Under the pieces are notes generated by a model. It saw only the letters and a list, made by a program, of their open reading frames with translations, was not told where the DNA came from and did not search any database. Positions 53,719-64,000 of a stretch of DNA of 64,000 bases are shown piece by piece. This DNA is from Diplolepis rosae (taxonomy: Eukaryota > Arthropoda > Insecta > Hymenoptera > Diplolepididae): contig JAPYXD010000717.1 of assembly GCA_030998225.1 (NCBI GenBank), forward strand, positions 2,193,501-2,257,500. Direction: 5' to 3'. Numbering within the stretch: position 1 is the first letter of the stretch; every line of letters begins with the position of its first letter. A program made the position numbers and the translations under genes.

Positions 53719-54319
53719 TGTTACGTCCCGCGACGCATTCGAATGTACTATAGGCACAGGCTAGGTCTAGAGAAAAATCTGGGGAAATTACTAAAAGAGA
53801 GAAAAAACCACCTATTGAAAAGAGAGGTATAACTACGTCACACGCAGCGGGAGACTGTGCAACGCGTGACGTCACCAAAAAATATAATATAAAAAGGACA
53901 CGCCGCCAAGGGAAAACTAGTCTTGTGAGCAAAATTAAGTGCGGCAAATTTCTAAAATCTTAAAAGGATTCACAGCGTAAGATACGTGTTTAGTTCAGTT
54001 TTCCGAAGAAACGTGTCGTAAATTCTCCGATTGCACTTTCAATCTTTGAAAGGATCTTAGTCAGTGTAGAGTGAGATAACTATTCTTGTCCTCGTCACAC
54101 CAGTGGGATATTTGTTTCTGTCTTCCTCACACCAGTGGGATACCTATTGCTGTCTTCATCGCACCAGTAGAAGAATCATTCTCTCTCCCTCACACCTGTG
54201 AGGATCATTCATAAAAAAGGGACTATTCACAACTCAACAAAGGTACCGAAAATTCTCTCTACTCTTTACCTATTCCCTGTGCCATTGGTTGAATCTTTGT
54301 AAAATTTTAACCTTGTTTA
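53719..54319 (+). repeat. 3' LTR of element 2, right end lost
   Basis: Starts TGTTACGTCCCGCG and follows the 5' LTR with about ten substitutions and one 2-bp indel until CCTTGTTTA, then departs. The last ~160 bp, including the GACGTAACA end, are absent. The breakpoint is followed within 35 bp by one arm of a long inverted repeat. Confidence 0.85.
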
Positions 54320-54353
54320 ATATGTATTTAATTTATTTATTATTTAATATTTA

Positions 54354-54710
54354 ATACAAAATATGTTCTTAATTAATTTAAAATTAATCTTTCTTTTTCA
54401 CTTAAGTTTTTTAAATTAAATTTATTTCATGATTTAAACAACAAAAGTCTTGATAAGTGTAGTACATAAAATTTGGAAAATCTACACAGGATTTAGATTG
54501 CACATAAATTTATTAGGGACAATAATAATTTGAAATTAGAAATTGAGCCATCAGGAAGAAGAACTCGCTGAGTGCTCGAAAAAGGGAAAAAGTATTGTCC
54601 ACTTTCTAAAATTGAAGTAAAAAAAGAAGTTGTAAAAACTCAAAATAAAAAAATATAAGCTGATAGAGCTTGTCAAAATACAACTTTTATTCCTTAAGTA
54701 TTTTTTAGTC
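54354..54710 (+). repeat. Left arm of 357-bp inverted repeat
   Basis: Near-identical (a handful of mismatches) in inverse orientation to 61403-61760. Begins ATACAAAATATGTTCTTAAT and ends CTTAAGTATTTTTTAGTC. Confidence 0.85.
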
Positions 54711-54789
54711 CAACATGATTATTACGAAAAAAAATAAAAGGTATTTTTTGAATAACCTAAACTCAATGTTTCAAAAAACATAAATTGGC

Positions 54790-55710
54790 GAAGCGCTGCT
54801 CTGCGAGTGAGTGTCCCATCGATGCGAAAAGGTGATAGTCGGATGGGACGAGGTCTGGAGAGTACGGCGGGTGCGATAATTATTCCCAATTCAATGTCTC
54901 TAATGTGTTATTTACCACTTTAGTGGTATGAGACGGTGTGTTGTCATGTTGTAGGATAACTTTGCCATGTCTTCGGGCCCATTCCGGCCGTTTTTCGATT
55001 AACGCATGATTCAAATTGATAATTTGTTGTCGGTAGCAATCCGTATTCACCGTCTCACCAGATTTTAATAACTCGAAGTACACCACACCACACTGGTCCC
55101 ACCGAATACAGAGCATTGTCTTACGGCCAAAGCGATTTGGCCTTGGAGTCGATGGGCCGACCTCACCAGGTGAAAGCCATGACTTTTTCCGCTACGGGTT
55201 CTCGAAATAAATCCATTTTTCGTCCCCCGTGACAATTCGATGCAGAAAATGTTTCGAACCGTTGAAGTAGCATTTCACAAATGGTTTTTCGATTTTCCAT
55301 TTGTCTACCGTTCAGTTGGCGTGGTACCCATTTTCCATACTTTTGGATTTTTCCCATGGCTTTTAAACGTTGGCAAATTGCTCCTCAGGTCACATTTAGT
55401 GTTTGTGCCAATTGTTGTTGCGATTGGGTTGGGTCTTCATCCAATGACGCCTGCAATTCCTCGTCTTCGAACTTTTTCGTTGCACCAGGATGTTCATTGC
55501 CTGTTAAATCGAAATCTCCACTTTTAAATTGACGAAACCATGTCTCACATGTTCTAATCACTGGAGCATGTTCACCATAAGTTTCTACCAGCAATCGATG
55601 AGCTTCAACTGCTTTTTTCTTTTGATGAAATAAGAAAAGCAACGAATGCCGCAAATGCGATTTATTTGGAACGAACCTCGACATATTCACTGAGGTAAAC
55701 AACTATGACG
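54790..55710 (-). pseudogene. Mariner transposase, broken
   Basis: Minus-strand mariner remnant in three frames: 55702-55385 with the helix-turn-helix part (ETWFRQFKSGDFDL), 55357-55163 (GKWVPRQLNGRQMENR, DE-rich block lost), and 55116-54880 with WDQCGVVYFELLKSGETVN and the catalytic VILQHDNTPSHT. Stops near 55384 and 55162. It lies between the left inverted-repeat arm and the third gypsy element, whose gag start it replaces. Terminal repeats not resolved. Confidence 0.75.
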
Positions 55711-55825
55711 CTATTATTTTGGCAGAATGTAATACCGAACATCTTATCCAAAAGGATCCCAACCCAAACTCCGAAACAATCAAGATGGATTCCAGTACAA
55801 CCCGTATAATCAACTAATACCTAGA

Positions 55826-56143
55826 ATGAACCACTTAGCATTAAATAGAGTTCCAGGTCAGACACAACCCACCATAGAATTTCCAACGGAAAACCGAGAA
55901 AGCCCAGCAGAAAATACTCAACAAAATTCCCAAAAACAATTTGCGAACAATGTAAACCTAAACCAGGAAAGCAAAATTTGGAACAACAAAATACAGGATA
56001 ATCCAAATTGGTTAAGACAAGGTACACAGTTGCAGAACACGAGCACGAGTGAAAATTCAACACAGTTAAACTGTCACAACTGTAAAGAACCAGGACACTT
56101 CAAGAGGGAATATCCATATTTGAGCCAAAACCAGGGAATCTAA
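55826..56143 (+). pseudogene. gag: gag C-terminus of third gypsy element
   Basis: Gln/Asn-rich tail with one zinc knuckle reading CHNCKEPGHFKREY, in which the last Cys has become Tyr, so zinc binding is lost. Upstream gag is missing. Confidence 0.6.
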
Positions 56144-56154
56144 GAGGGGGGGTA

Positions 56155-56661
56155 ATGGAAAGAACGGTAACAAAACCTATTACTAGAACGCCAGAATATT
56201 TAAATTCGGATACCGAAGAATTAAACGAAACAAGGTTCCATTTAATGATAAAATTCGAAAATAATTTATATAAAATATTAATTGATACAGGGGCCACACG
56301 CTCATACGTTGGCAAGGAATTACTAGAAAAAATTCTAAGGTCGAATTACCCGATTGCTAAACCAACCTCACAAAACCTAATAGTAGCGAACGGAGAACCA
56401 GTAGAAATAATAGGACAAGTAGTCATCCCCATTATGATTGGTAAGGACATTGAACATATGTCGTTTCGACTAGTCCCTAAATTAAGATCCACAAGCATTT
56501 TAGGGACAGACATGATCAGAAACCTCAAAATGACCTTAGATTACGATACCGGAATTTGGTGGCTACCAGTTATCCCACCAATTCGCTATCAAATGGAGGC
56601 AAGGCCTCAGTCCCTACCCAAACCAATCATTGAAAGCGTTATATCAAACAAGAAAAACTAG
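56155..56661 (+). CDS. pol: Aspartic protease of third gypsy element
   Basis: Retropepsin-like domain with LIDTGATRSYVG (catalytic Asp, residues ~41-52) and the second conserved strand STSILGTDMIRNL near residue 115. Overlaps no other ORF. A linker region with stops (56662-57190) separates it from RT. Confidence 0.65.
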   Translation: MERTVTKPITRTPEYLNSDTEELNETRFHLMIKFENNLYKILIDTGATRSYVGKELLEKILRSNYPIAKPTSQNLIVANGEPVEIIGQVVIPIMIGKDIEHMSFRLVPKLRSTSILGTDMIRNLKMTLDYDTGIWWLPVIPPIRYQMEARPQSLPKPIIESVISNKKN

Positions 56662-57193
56662 TAAGGAACATAGTAGCGAAATAAATGAAAATAAACTGAA
56701 TAGTAAAATTCATACCAGCGTAAACAATCGGACTAAGTCAGAAACGAAAGGCATAGAAAATGATAACAAAGAATTAAAACCGAAATTCGGGGGTAAAATA
56801 AAATTAAAAAGCGAAAGAGAAAATGGTAAAACATGATAGGAAGAAACCTAAATGATCTCAATCAAGCAAATGAGAACCCAAGCCCATCCCAAAAAAAAAA
56901 AACACCCAAAATTCCAAAGAAAATTCCAATGAAGAAATACCGAGCTTGTTCAGCATCTCTGTATACAACAGATTCCAAATCCTGGATAACTTCACCCTAC
57001 AGACGCAGCACAGTAACGAAAATCAAGAAAACGAGGAAATAACAACAAGAATTTTTTATAATGCCGAATTACGAGAAGAGTTAAAAAACGACCTTAGTAA
57101 AAAATTAGAATCTAAAAAAATTCAAACCTGAAATGGAACAAGCGACATTAGGAATAAAAACTCGTGGAATAATTTTATAACAAGGCAATTTTA

Positions 57194-58260
57194 TTGAATA
57201 ATGTAGGGGGTAAACTAACTACTCAGGTTGAACCAAAGGATAACGTAGCAGAAGTATGCGAAGGCATTGTTGAACTGGATGAAATTCAACAAGCGAAATT
57301 GGAAGAAATTGTAAAGTGCAAAATACCGGAAATAGGGACACAATTAAAACAAAAACACCTAACACAACATAAAATAGATGTTCAGGGCCATGACCCTATC
57401 AAGCAAAAAAACTATCATGTAAGCCCAAAAGTAAGAGAAAAAATAAACGAGGAAATAGATAAGATTTTAGAACAGGGAATAACAGATCCTTCTTGTTCCG
57501 AATGGTCGAATCCAATCGTTATGATTAACAAACCGAATGGAGAATACAGGTTCTGTTTTGATTTTAGAAAAGTAAACAAAATTTCCACAAAAGATCTGTA
57601 CCCGATTCCTTTGATGAATGAAATTCTAGACACCTTACGATCAGCAAAATTTATTTCAAAAATAGATTTAAAATCAGCATATTTACAAATACCGTTAGAG
57701 GAAAATTCTAAACCCATTACAGCATTCACAGTTCCTGGAAAGGGGATGTACCAATTTAAACGGATGCCATGTGGCCTTACCAATGCCCCGGCCACTTTCC
57801 AGAGACTGATGGACAAGGTTATAACCCCAGATTTAAAGCCGAATGTTTTTTGTTAATTGGACGATATAATCATTGTTACGCAAAATTTTGACGATCACCT
57901 AAAATATTTGAGTCTCGTATTGGATAAAATTAAAAAAGCAAACCTAACAATAGGACTAGATAAATGTGAATTCGGTTGTTCGGAAATCAAATACCTTCGT
58001 TTCAAAGTTAACGAAAGAGGACTCCAAATCGACGATGATAAAATTCAATCAATCTTGGAACTTCCCACACACAAGAATATTAAACAGTTACAGAGATTAA
58101 TAGGAATGGAAAGTTGGTATAGAAAGTCCATACCACACTTTGCCGAAATAATAGAACCATTAAACAGATTATTAAAAAGAATAAAAAGTGGGAGTGGGGA
58201 ACAGAACAGATAGAAGCTTTTGAGAAAATAAAGAAACATTTGACATCAGCACCCATTTTA
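57194..58260 (+). pseudogene. pol: Reverse transcriptase of third gypsy element
   Basis: RT motifs FCFDFRKVNKIS, KIDLKSAYLQI and MPCGLTNAPATFQ are intact, but a TAA (57854-57856) stands where the Tyr of the catalytic YLDD box belongs; the frame continues LDDIIIVTQNF to 58213, where another frameshift occurs. Cannot make active RT as read. Confidence 0.75.
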
Positions 58261-59004
58261 ACCTGTCCAGACTTTTCATAACCTTTCCACCGAGAAACGG
58301 ACGCTAGTGACACTGGACTAGGAGCGGTATTAAACCAGACAATAAACGGAACAAACCATGTAATCGCATACGTAAGCAGAAATCTGAATAGTGCAGAGAC
58401 ACGATACTCGGCCTCAGAAAAAGAATGTTTAGCAGTAATATGGGCGATTGGGAAGTTCAGACCATACCTTGAAGGTTATAGCTTCAAGGTAATAACAGAT
58501 CACATGGCACTAAAATGGCTACATAACCTAAAAAACCCTACAGGACGATTAGCAAGGTGGGCGTTGGAACTGCTCGAATTCGACCAGGAAGTAGTCTATA
58601 GAAAGGGAAGTTCAAACTTAGTCCCAGACGTCTTGTCACGTTCCAGCGAAGCGACAAAAACAACAGCATTCGCGTTAGCATGTAGTACAGAAAAACCAAA
58701 GATGGAGGTAGAAGACGAAACAAATGACTGGTATTCAACAAAAATGAGGCAAGTCAGGAAAAAACCAGAAGACTATGAAAAGTGGAGAATTAGAGACTCT
58801 CAATTGTATTTCTTTAGACCAGACCCACTCAAATCCTCCCTTTTTCTAGAAGTAAACCCATGGAAATTGGTGGTGCCTAAAAGGTCAAGAGCACAAGTCG
58901 TGAAGGAAAACCATGACGATTTCAAGCAGGACATTTGGGATCCGAGAATACATACGCAAAAATATCCGAGTGCTACTACTGGCCAGGGTAATATTCAGAC
59001 GTAA
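58261..59004 (+). pseudogene. pol: RNase H and linker of third gypsy element
   Basis: Reads ETDASDTGLGAVLNQ, SASEKECLAVIWAI and ITDHMALKWLH, the RNase H of Ty3/gypsy. An in-frame stop (about 58278) lies near its start. After RSSEAT comes a degenerate integrase finger with stops (58960-59070). Confidence 0.65.
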
Positions 59005-59072
59005 TCAGATATGTAAAAAACTGCGAAACCTGTCAGAGGACGAAAATAAACAACCAAACAAAAATAGGACTA

Positions 59073-59955
59073 ATGGTTAAGAAACTCATCGAGGAGCCAT
59101 GGACCATGGTAGCAGCTGATATCATGGGACCGCTACCACTGAGTAAAAAAGGTAAAAACCAGTATATATTAGTGTTTGTCAACCTCTTTACCAAATGGGT
59201 CGAGATGATACCCGTTAAAAAATCGAACGGAAGAACGATTGAATCCGAATTCCATAAGCGAATCGTCTCGCGTTGGGGAACCCTGCAAATTCTTCATACG
59301 GACAACGGCACCGAGTTCGTAAATGGAACCATACGGGAGTTAACGGAGAAGTTTGGAATTCGACACACTAAAACACCCAGATACTACCCCCAGGCAAATC
59401 CCACGGAACGCTACAACCGAACCATCAAAGAAATAATTAGGGCATATATACAAAACGACCACACAGCATGGGCAGAATATTGATGAACTGCAGTTCGCAA
59501 TTAACACCAGTAGAAAGACATCAACAAAATATACCCCTGCATTTTTAAACCTGGGTCGCGAACTGCAACCACTACAATCTCTCAGAAAAAACATCGAAAA
59601 GGATGACGAGATTGTACTACAGGACGGGAATAAGTGGACAGACAGGTTATGAAGATTACAAGTAATTAAGGAAGAAGTCCAGAAAAATTTAGACGGAGCA
59701 AGCGACAAACAAGCCACGCATTATAATTTACGTAGAAGACCCGTAGAATTTAAGGTAGGCGATAAGGTTTTAAAAATAGAAACTAAAGTATCTAATAAGG
59801 CAGATAGTAAAACGGGCAAACTATTCGATAAATACGAAGGTCCCTATATAGTCACGAAAAAAATCTCCCCCACAATTTATGAATTGAAGAACCTCAAAGG
59901 AAAAAGCGTAGGCGAATATAATATAAACGATCTTATACTAGATTACAAATGGCAA
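59073..59955 (+). pseudogene. pol: Integrase core of third gypsy element
   Basis: Catalytic D (VAADIMGPLP), D (HTDNGTEF) and E (NPTERYNRTIKE) are present in 59073-59483. A stop there and another near 59650 break it, but the C-terminal domain (FKVGDKVLKIETKV, then KYEGPYIVTKKI) is readable to about 59955. Confidence 0.7.
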
Positions 59956-60179
59956 TAGGGAAAAATAAGCAATAGATGAATGGTATGACATGACTGGACG
60001 ACTCAATTTGACCCCACTTCAAGACACTCGAACAACTAAAATTTTTTTTTCTTTTCCTCTTTTAACAACTAACACAAGACTGACCCAAAATGCACATTGT
60101 TTTTAGGAAAATGAACACACCGGGACGCCGGAAAACAAAATAACGTACCACCCCCATCGGCACGTCCGAAAATTTATAA

Positions 60180-60449
60180 ATGAAGGATGGTAGGAGATGG
60201 GGAGAAGAGAGGAGGAAAGATGGCGGGAGAGAGAGGCGGATAAATAAAGAAGGGAGAAAGAAAGAGAAAGGAAAGAACGCCAGAGGGATTGAAGAGGAGA
60301 AGAGAAGGGAGGAAAGGGCGAAAACAGAAAGGCAGAGAGAGGAGGGGCGACAGAAGATCGAGGAAGAATGGAAGCAGCTAAGGAGAAGAAGGGAGCGGGA
60401 GTACTTGAAGGACTGCCAGGAGGCAGGCTTCAAACTCAAAAAGGAATGA
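60180..60449 (+). CDS. Lys/Glu/Arg-rich ORF, uncertain
   Basis: 89 codons of almost pure K, E, R and G, giving a single long charged helix that ends QEAGFKLKKE. The purine-rich DNA makes a chance ORF possible. It lies between integrase and LTR of the third gypsy element, where an accessory ORF could sit. Confidence 0.25.
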   Translation: MKDGRRWGEERRKDGGRERRINKEGRKKEKGKNARGIEEEKRREERAKTERQREEGRQKIEEEWKQLRRRREREYLKDCQEAGFKLKKE

Positions 60450-60690
60450 AATAAAGACAAATGAAATAGAATTCACTTCCCTTCATAAAGACAGACAAGC
60501 GACTCGAGACGTGAGAGCGGACAGTACTCTACCTGACTTTGTTTTAGTGTTTATTTTTCTTTTATCCCATCTAGGGCAAAACAGGAGGGGGAACCAAGCC
60601 GAAAGACGGGAAGGGGCGATCGCAGGAAATGGAGCCAGTACTAAGGACCAAACAGGGGGATAAACCCTGCCCTCCGTGGGGAGGGGGGAG

Positions 60691-61047
60691 TGTACCATAG
60701 ATGTTACCATGGCGTGGTAACGGGGGGGGCGCGTGGCTGCGAGGGACAGCCCTGGGCCCTAGAAAGCACGAGGGTCCGCAAGTAGCCTCGAGGGGACGAA
60801 ATGGATGAAGTCAGTCAGTGGTTGTGGTCGAAAGAAGTTGTCACCTCGTGGCTCTCGTGTTCTGCTACATTGAGTTAAGGAAAAACCCAAGAGTAATTAT
60901 GCGTGCGAGTAATTAGTCCGTTTTGGTTCCTCTCGTGAATCGCCTGTTATCCTCGTAAGTTAATAAAGTGTTTTATCTTATATCTAAGTGCCCGTGTCAT
61001 GTGGTTTCTCCTAGTTCTCGGCGTCCTTCCCCCCTCCCCCCATAACA
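60691..61047 (+). repeat. 3' LTR of third gypsy element
   Basis: A purine tract (GGGGAGGGGGGAG) ends at 60690; the LTR starts TGTACCATAG and ends ...CCCATAACA. AATAAA at about 60961. The following TTGGAGCCCAACA looks like the type of sequence found at primer sites, so a second, tandem copy may once have followed. Confidence 0.55.
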
Positions 61048-61402
61048 ACCTCGTTATACTTGGAGCCCAACATAAAAACCCGTAAAATACCTTTTTCCTA
61101 AAGTGAAAATCCGCCGAGAATAGGACAAGGATGGAAGGATTCCTTCTAACTACTACCGGAATAAGAATAATTAAACTTTAGCGCTTCGTGCGTCGCACAC
61201 TTTTTATTAACAACCCTCTCAATTCTTTATTTTTACTACGAATATTTTGAAATTTTCCGAAAAGCTTCCTTAAATACAAATAAATAACTTTTTCACTTCA
61301 TATTTTTCGAAACATAAAATTTATTCGTCACTTTTTCACTCCGAATCGCGAAAAACAAAGAATTGACAGGTATTGATTTGTTATTAAATATTATCAAATG
61401 TT
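61048..61402. other. No recognisable gene
   Basis: Flank of the third gypsy element up to the right inverted-repeat arm. Confidence 0.5.
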
Positions 61403-61760
61403 GACTAAAAAATACTTAAGGAATCTTTTTTTCTTTTTTGACAAGCTCTATCACCTTATATTTTTTTATTTTGAGTTTTTACAACTTCTTTTTTTACTTC
61501 AATTTTAGAAAGTGGACAATACTTTTTCCCTTTTTCGAGCACTCGGCGAGTTCTTCTTCCTGATGGCTCAATTGCTAATTTCAAATTATTATTGTCCCTA
61601 ATAAATTTATGTGCAATCTAAATCCTGTGTAGATTTTCCAAATTTTATGTACTACACTTATCAAGACTTTTGTTGTTTAAATCATGAAATAAATTTAATT
61701 TAAAAAACTTATGTGAAAAAGAAAGATTAATTTTAAATTAATTAAGAACATATTTTGTAT
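61403..61760 (-). repeat. Right arm of 357-bp inverted repeat
   Basis: Inverse copy of 54354-54710. The two arms enclose the broken mariner and the third gypsy element (about 6.7 kb). Confidence 0.85.
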
Positions 61761-62640
61761 CACGAATTTGTTACACTTACAGAATTTATGTAACTAGATT
61801 ATGTGAAACTTTTGAATAAATTATATAAACTAGTGGATAATCATAAAAACAAATAGTGGTCAACACTGCGGAGCATGTACGAAAGCTTCGTGACGAACAG
61901 ACAAAACGCAATCAAACACGACTGCAGTTCGATGAATTTTCAAAATCACTAGTTTATAAGTGAAATCCACTATGCATGTATACATACATCATACATGCAT
62001 ACATCAGTATGCTGAAAATTCAACACGTTTTTCAAATTAAAAATATTTTATGTGTGCCCAAGGCGCAGATTACTTTCATCCGTTCCTGCGTGAATAGATA
62101 CAGCTGGTGGAATAAGTCTTGCGATTCACGGTTTACTCAACTCTTGATTGAAGCGTAGAGTAGAATGAGCGGAAAACTCTTCTATTTTTGTGATTTAATA
62201 AAAGATTGTTTTTTTATAATTATACTACGAGTAATAATATATATATTTAGAAATTTTCAATGCACGCTTTCATACTTCACCCTACACTTCTGAATTTTAC
62301 TCAACTTTGATTCATTTTTGAACATTTAATATATCACAAATAATTACAATGATACTAAATAACTTCTAACTTGTCAATATGTCCCAAATTTGATCGGAAG
62401 TTGAGTAAAATTACTTCAACAATTTTTCTCCGTGCATTATTGTTGATAGCGATCGTTAAATGGCTAATAATAATAAGTATTACTAGCCGGGAATAATTAG
62501 AAATAACCAATAATAAAGAAGCAATTGATGATAGTCAATCAGAAGAGATCAATCACATTATTGGGAATCTGAAGAATAACTAAAATAGACATTACATTAG
62601 AATCATAGAAGTAATAATAATATTTAATGGTAAAATAAAA
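61761..62640. other. No recognisable gene; repeat end at 62402-62438
   Basis: AT-rich. Holds the CTCCGTGCA repeat end that is also seen at 20868 and 27856. Confidence 0.45.
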
Positions 62641-62959
62641 AGATGAGTCAGTGCTATTATACTTTAGTACAATTGCACCGACTTGTTAACATATATATAG
62701 TAAGTGAAATAGCTGGAAAGACAAGAGAAAGATATACCGCATCGAGCTTCAATGGACTTTGATCCCGATGGTATGACCTGTGCGGGAGCGCGCCGCGAAT
62801 TCATGCATTTACGCGATTGTCAGCAAGTATGGTCATTGACATTACTGCCAGACGCGTGCCGATCCATCGAGTAACAAGTAACTATCAACAATAACAAAAG
62901 TAACAATCAATAATATATAAACCCCAGATTCAAAAATCAAAATCTCAAAACCTGTTATA

Positions 62960-63841
62960 CGAGGTCTGTCCAGAAAGTATCGGGCCTACCTTTATATCTC
63001 CGCGCCATAGTGTTCGAGCGACCTCTGCTGGGCATGAACGTCAACAGTAAAGCCTCGCGAACCTATTGGTTGCTTGCTGACATCTGCCGGGCATATAGTT
63101 CATGCGCAGCGTGTCTTTGTTTACAAAGCTATTTTTGAGTTCGGCGGATTTTGGGATTGTTAAAAATGACTGAAAAACAAGATCAACGAATTTGTATCAA
63201 ATTTTGTTTTCAACTCGGAAAAACAAGTTCGGAAACTATTCAGATGATGCAGAAGGCCTTTAGAAATGAGTGTATGAGCAAAACACGAATAAAAGAGTGG
63301 TATAATCGTTTCAAAGGAGGCCGCACTTCTGTTAATAGTGACTCTCGTTCTGGCCGACCTTCGATGACAAAAACATTGGATAATATTGAGCGGGTGCGAC
63401 TTGCGATTGAAGGCGATCGTCGATTAACTGTTCGTGAACTAGAAAATGATCTGGGAATACCGAAAACTACTGTTTGGAAAATTTTGAACAAGATTTTAGG
63501 AATGACTCGCGTGTGTGCGGTGACTGGCTTCTTCACCACGATAACGCGCCAGCGCGTTCATCGAATCTTGTGCAGCAGTTTCTGAGTAAACACAGTATCG
63601 CATTGCTTCGACAATCTCCGTACAGTCCCGACATAGCCCCCTGTGACTTTTGGCTGTTTCCAAAACTCAAAAAACCACGCAAAGGACAGCGATTCGATGA
63701 CGAAACGACGGTTGAAAATAATGCGACGAGTGTACTCAATCAAGTGGGGATTACTTTGAAGAATGCCACCCGCCCCATGATGAAGATTAACGCCAGCGCG
63801 GAGATATAAAGGTAGGCCCGATACTTTCTGGACAGACCTCG
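62960..63841 (+). mobile_element. Mariner element, internally deleted
   Basis: 882 bp flanked by TA (62958-62959, 63842-63843) with terminal inverted repeats of about 45 bp (CGAGGTCTGTCCAGAAAGTA...). It is inserted in the LTR-like repeats. Because the ends are near-perfect, it could be moved by a transposase made elsewhere. Confidence 0.85.
63166..63809 (+). pseudogene. Mariner transposase with internal deletion
   Basis: N-terminal DNA-binding part is intact from MTEKQDQRICIKFCFQ through RIKEWYNRFKGGRTS and the second helix-turn-helix (TVRELENDLGIPKTTVWKIL). Around 63515 the frame jumps straight to GDWLLHHDNAPARSS, which holds the second catalytic Asp. The stretch with the first catalytic Asp is missing and the two halves are in different frames. 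The end (YSPDIAPCDFWLFPKLK) is normal for the family. Confidence 0.75.
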
Positions 63842-64000
63842 TATTAACTTGTAGACGCACACACTTTAATGCTTGAGTTGTATACACAGGCATCTCCAAA
63901 CCTGTCATATTAACTTGTAGACGCACACACTTTAATGCGCGAGTTGTATACATAGGCGTCTCAATACCTGTTATAATAACTTGTAGACGCACATACTTTA

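Larger units (their letters stand above)
29437..54319 (+). mobile_element. Element 2: giant Ty3/gypsy retroelement with accessory genes
   Basis: 5' LTR (29437-30198), tRNA-Gly primer site (30213-30230), gag, protease-RT-RNase H, integrase, accessory block and polypurine tract (53706-53718), then a 3' LTR (53719-54319) lacking about 160 bp at its right end. The two LTRs differ by about ten substitutions and a 2-bp indel over 600 bp, so the insertion is fairly young. Nested inside are an R1-clade element (34093 to about 39010), a THAP-transposon remnant carrying a MITE (31048-32658), and a SINE tail in gag. Without these the element is about 19 kb, far above the 5-9 kb usual for gypsy elements. 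The pol sequence resembles the mdg1/412 branch. Confidence 0.8.
55735..61047 (+). mobile_element. Third Ty3/gypsy element, 5'-truncated and broken
   Basis: Contains the 3' part of gag, protease, RT, RNase H, integrase, polypurine tract and a 3' LTR (60691-61047). The 5' LTR and most of gag are missing, cut at the mariner remnant. Sequence is clearly different from element 2 (no related accessory genes). Confidence 0.75.
62880..64000 (+). repeat. LTR-like sequence related to element 1 LTR
   Basis: AATATATAAACCCCAGATTC (about 62911) matches the TATA region of the element 1 LTR. It is followed by repeats with CTCAAAACCTGTTAT, then, after a mariner insertion, units starting AACTTGTAGACGC at 63846, 63912 and 63979 (66-67 bp apart), each with GAGTTGTATAC and AGGC(A/G)TCTC cores. 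Probably the start of another LTR of the same lineage that runs off the window. Confidence 0.55.

Noticed and set aside
60062..60460. Minus-strand Ser/Leu/Phe-rich ORF
   Set aside because: Complement of the purine-rich stretch; no motif.

Overview
This is insect-type nuclear DNA: AT-rich, with introns, and dominated by transposable elements that are nested in one another and mostly broken. The only host gene I recognise is a piece of the DNA-damage kinase ATM, as two N-terminal exons at 23449-23586 and 24566-24959. The mix of mariner, ISL2EU, piggyBac-type and Tc1-type elements, an R1-clade non-LTR element and Ty3/gypsy elements fits an insect. I cannot name the order with confidence.

Layout. 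1-11379: probable 3' part of a large LTR retroelement (element 1). It holds an unknown basic ORF, a broken errantivirus/baculovirus-F-like envelope gene (2825-4134), a spliced gene on the minus strand (7038-7719 plus upstream pieces), and a 2.26-kb LTR (9117-11379) with three ~190-bp repeats. 11391-18210: DNA-transposon remains, namely a mariner-type C-terminus, an ISL2EU element with a THAP/DDE gene on + and a YqaJ nuclease gene on -, a SWIM-finger transposase fragment and a mariner fragment. 18252-29077: long inverted-repeat elements, a degenerate tandem array and the ATM exons.

29437-54319 is the most interesting part: a second, giant Ty3/gypsy element (element 2) of about 19 kb after subtracting a nested 4.9-kb R1-clade insertion. 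It has a 5' LTR, a tRNA-Gly primer site, gag with two zinc knuckles, protease-RT-RNase H and integrase. Downstream lies a virus-like accessory block: a CARD protein, a chuvirus-type glycoprotein, a truncated and two complete dsRNA-binding-domain ORFs, a second envelope gene of the F/errantivirus type, a spliced minus-strand gene, two paralogous Cys-rich proteins, a further dsRBD/zinc-knuckle protein, then a polypurine tract and a 3' LTR. The accessory set (apoptosis or innate-signalling domain, dsRNA binders, two entry-type glycoproteins) reads as an insect retrovirus equipped against host defences. That function is inference from domains. Many of its frames are now broken.

54320-64000: a 357-bp inverted repeat pair flanks a broken mariner and a broken third gypsy element with its 3' LTR. 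An internally deleted mariner copy then sits inside LTR-like repeats that resemble those of element 1. Elements 1 and 2 share LTR termini (TGTTACGTCCCG at one end, GACGTAACA at the other), an F-type envelope and a spliced antisense gene, so I treat them as members of one lineage.
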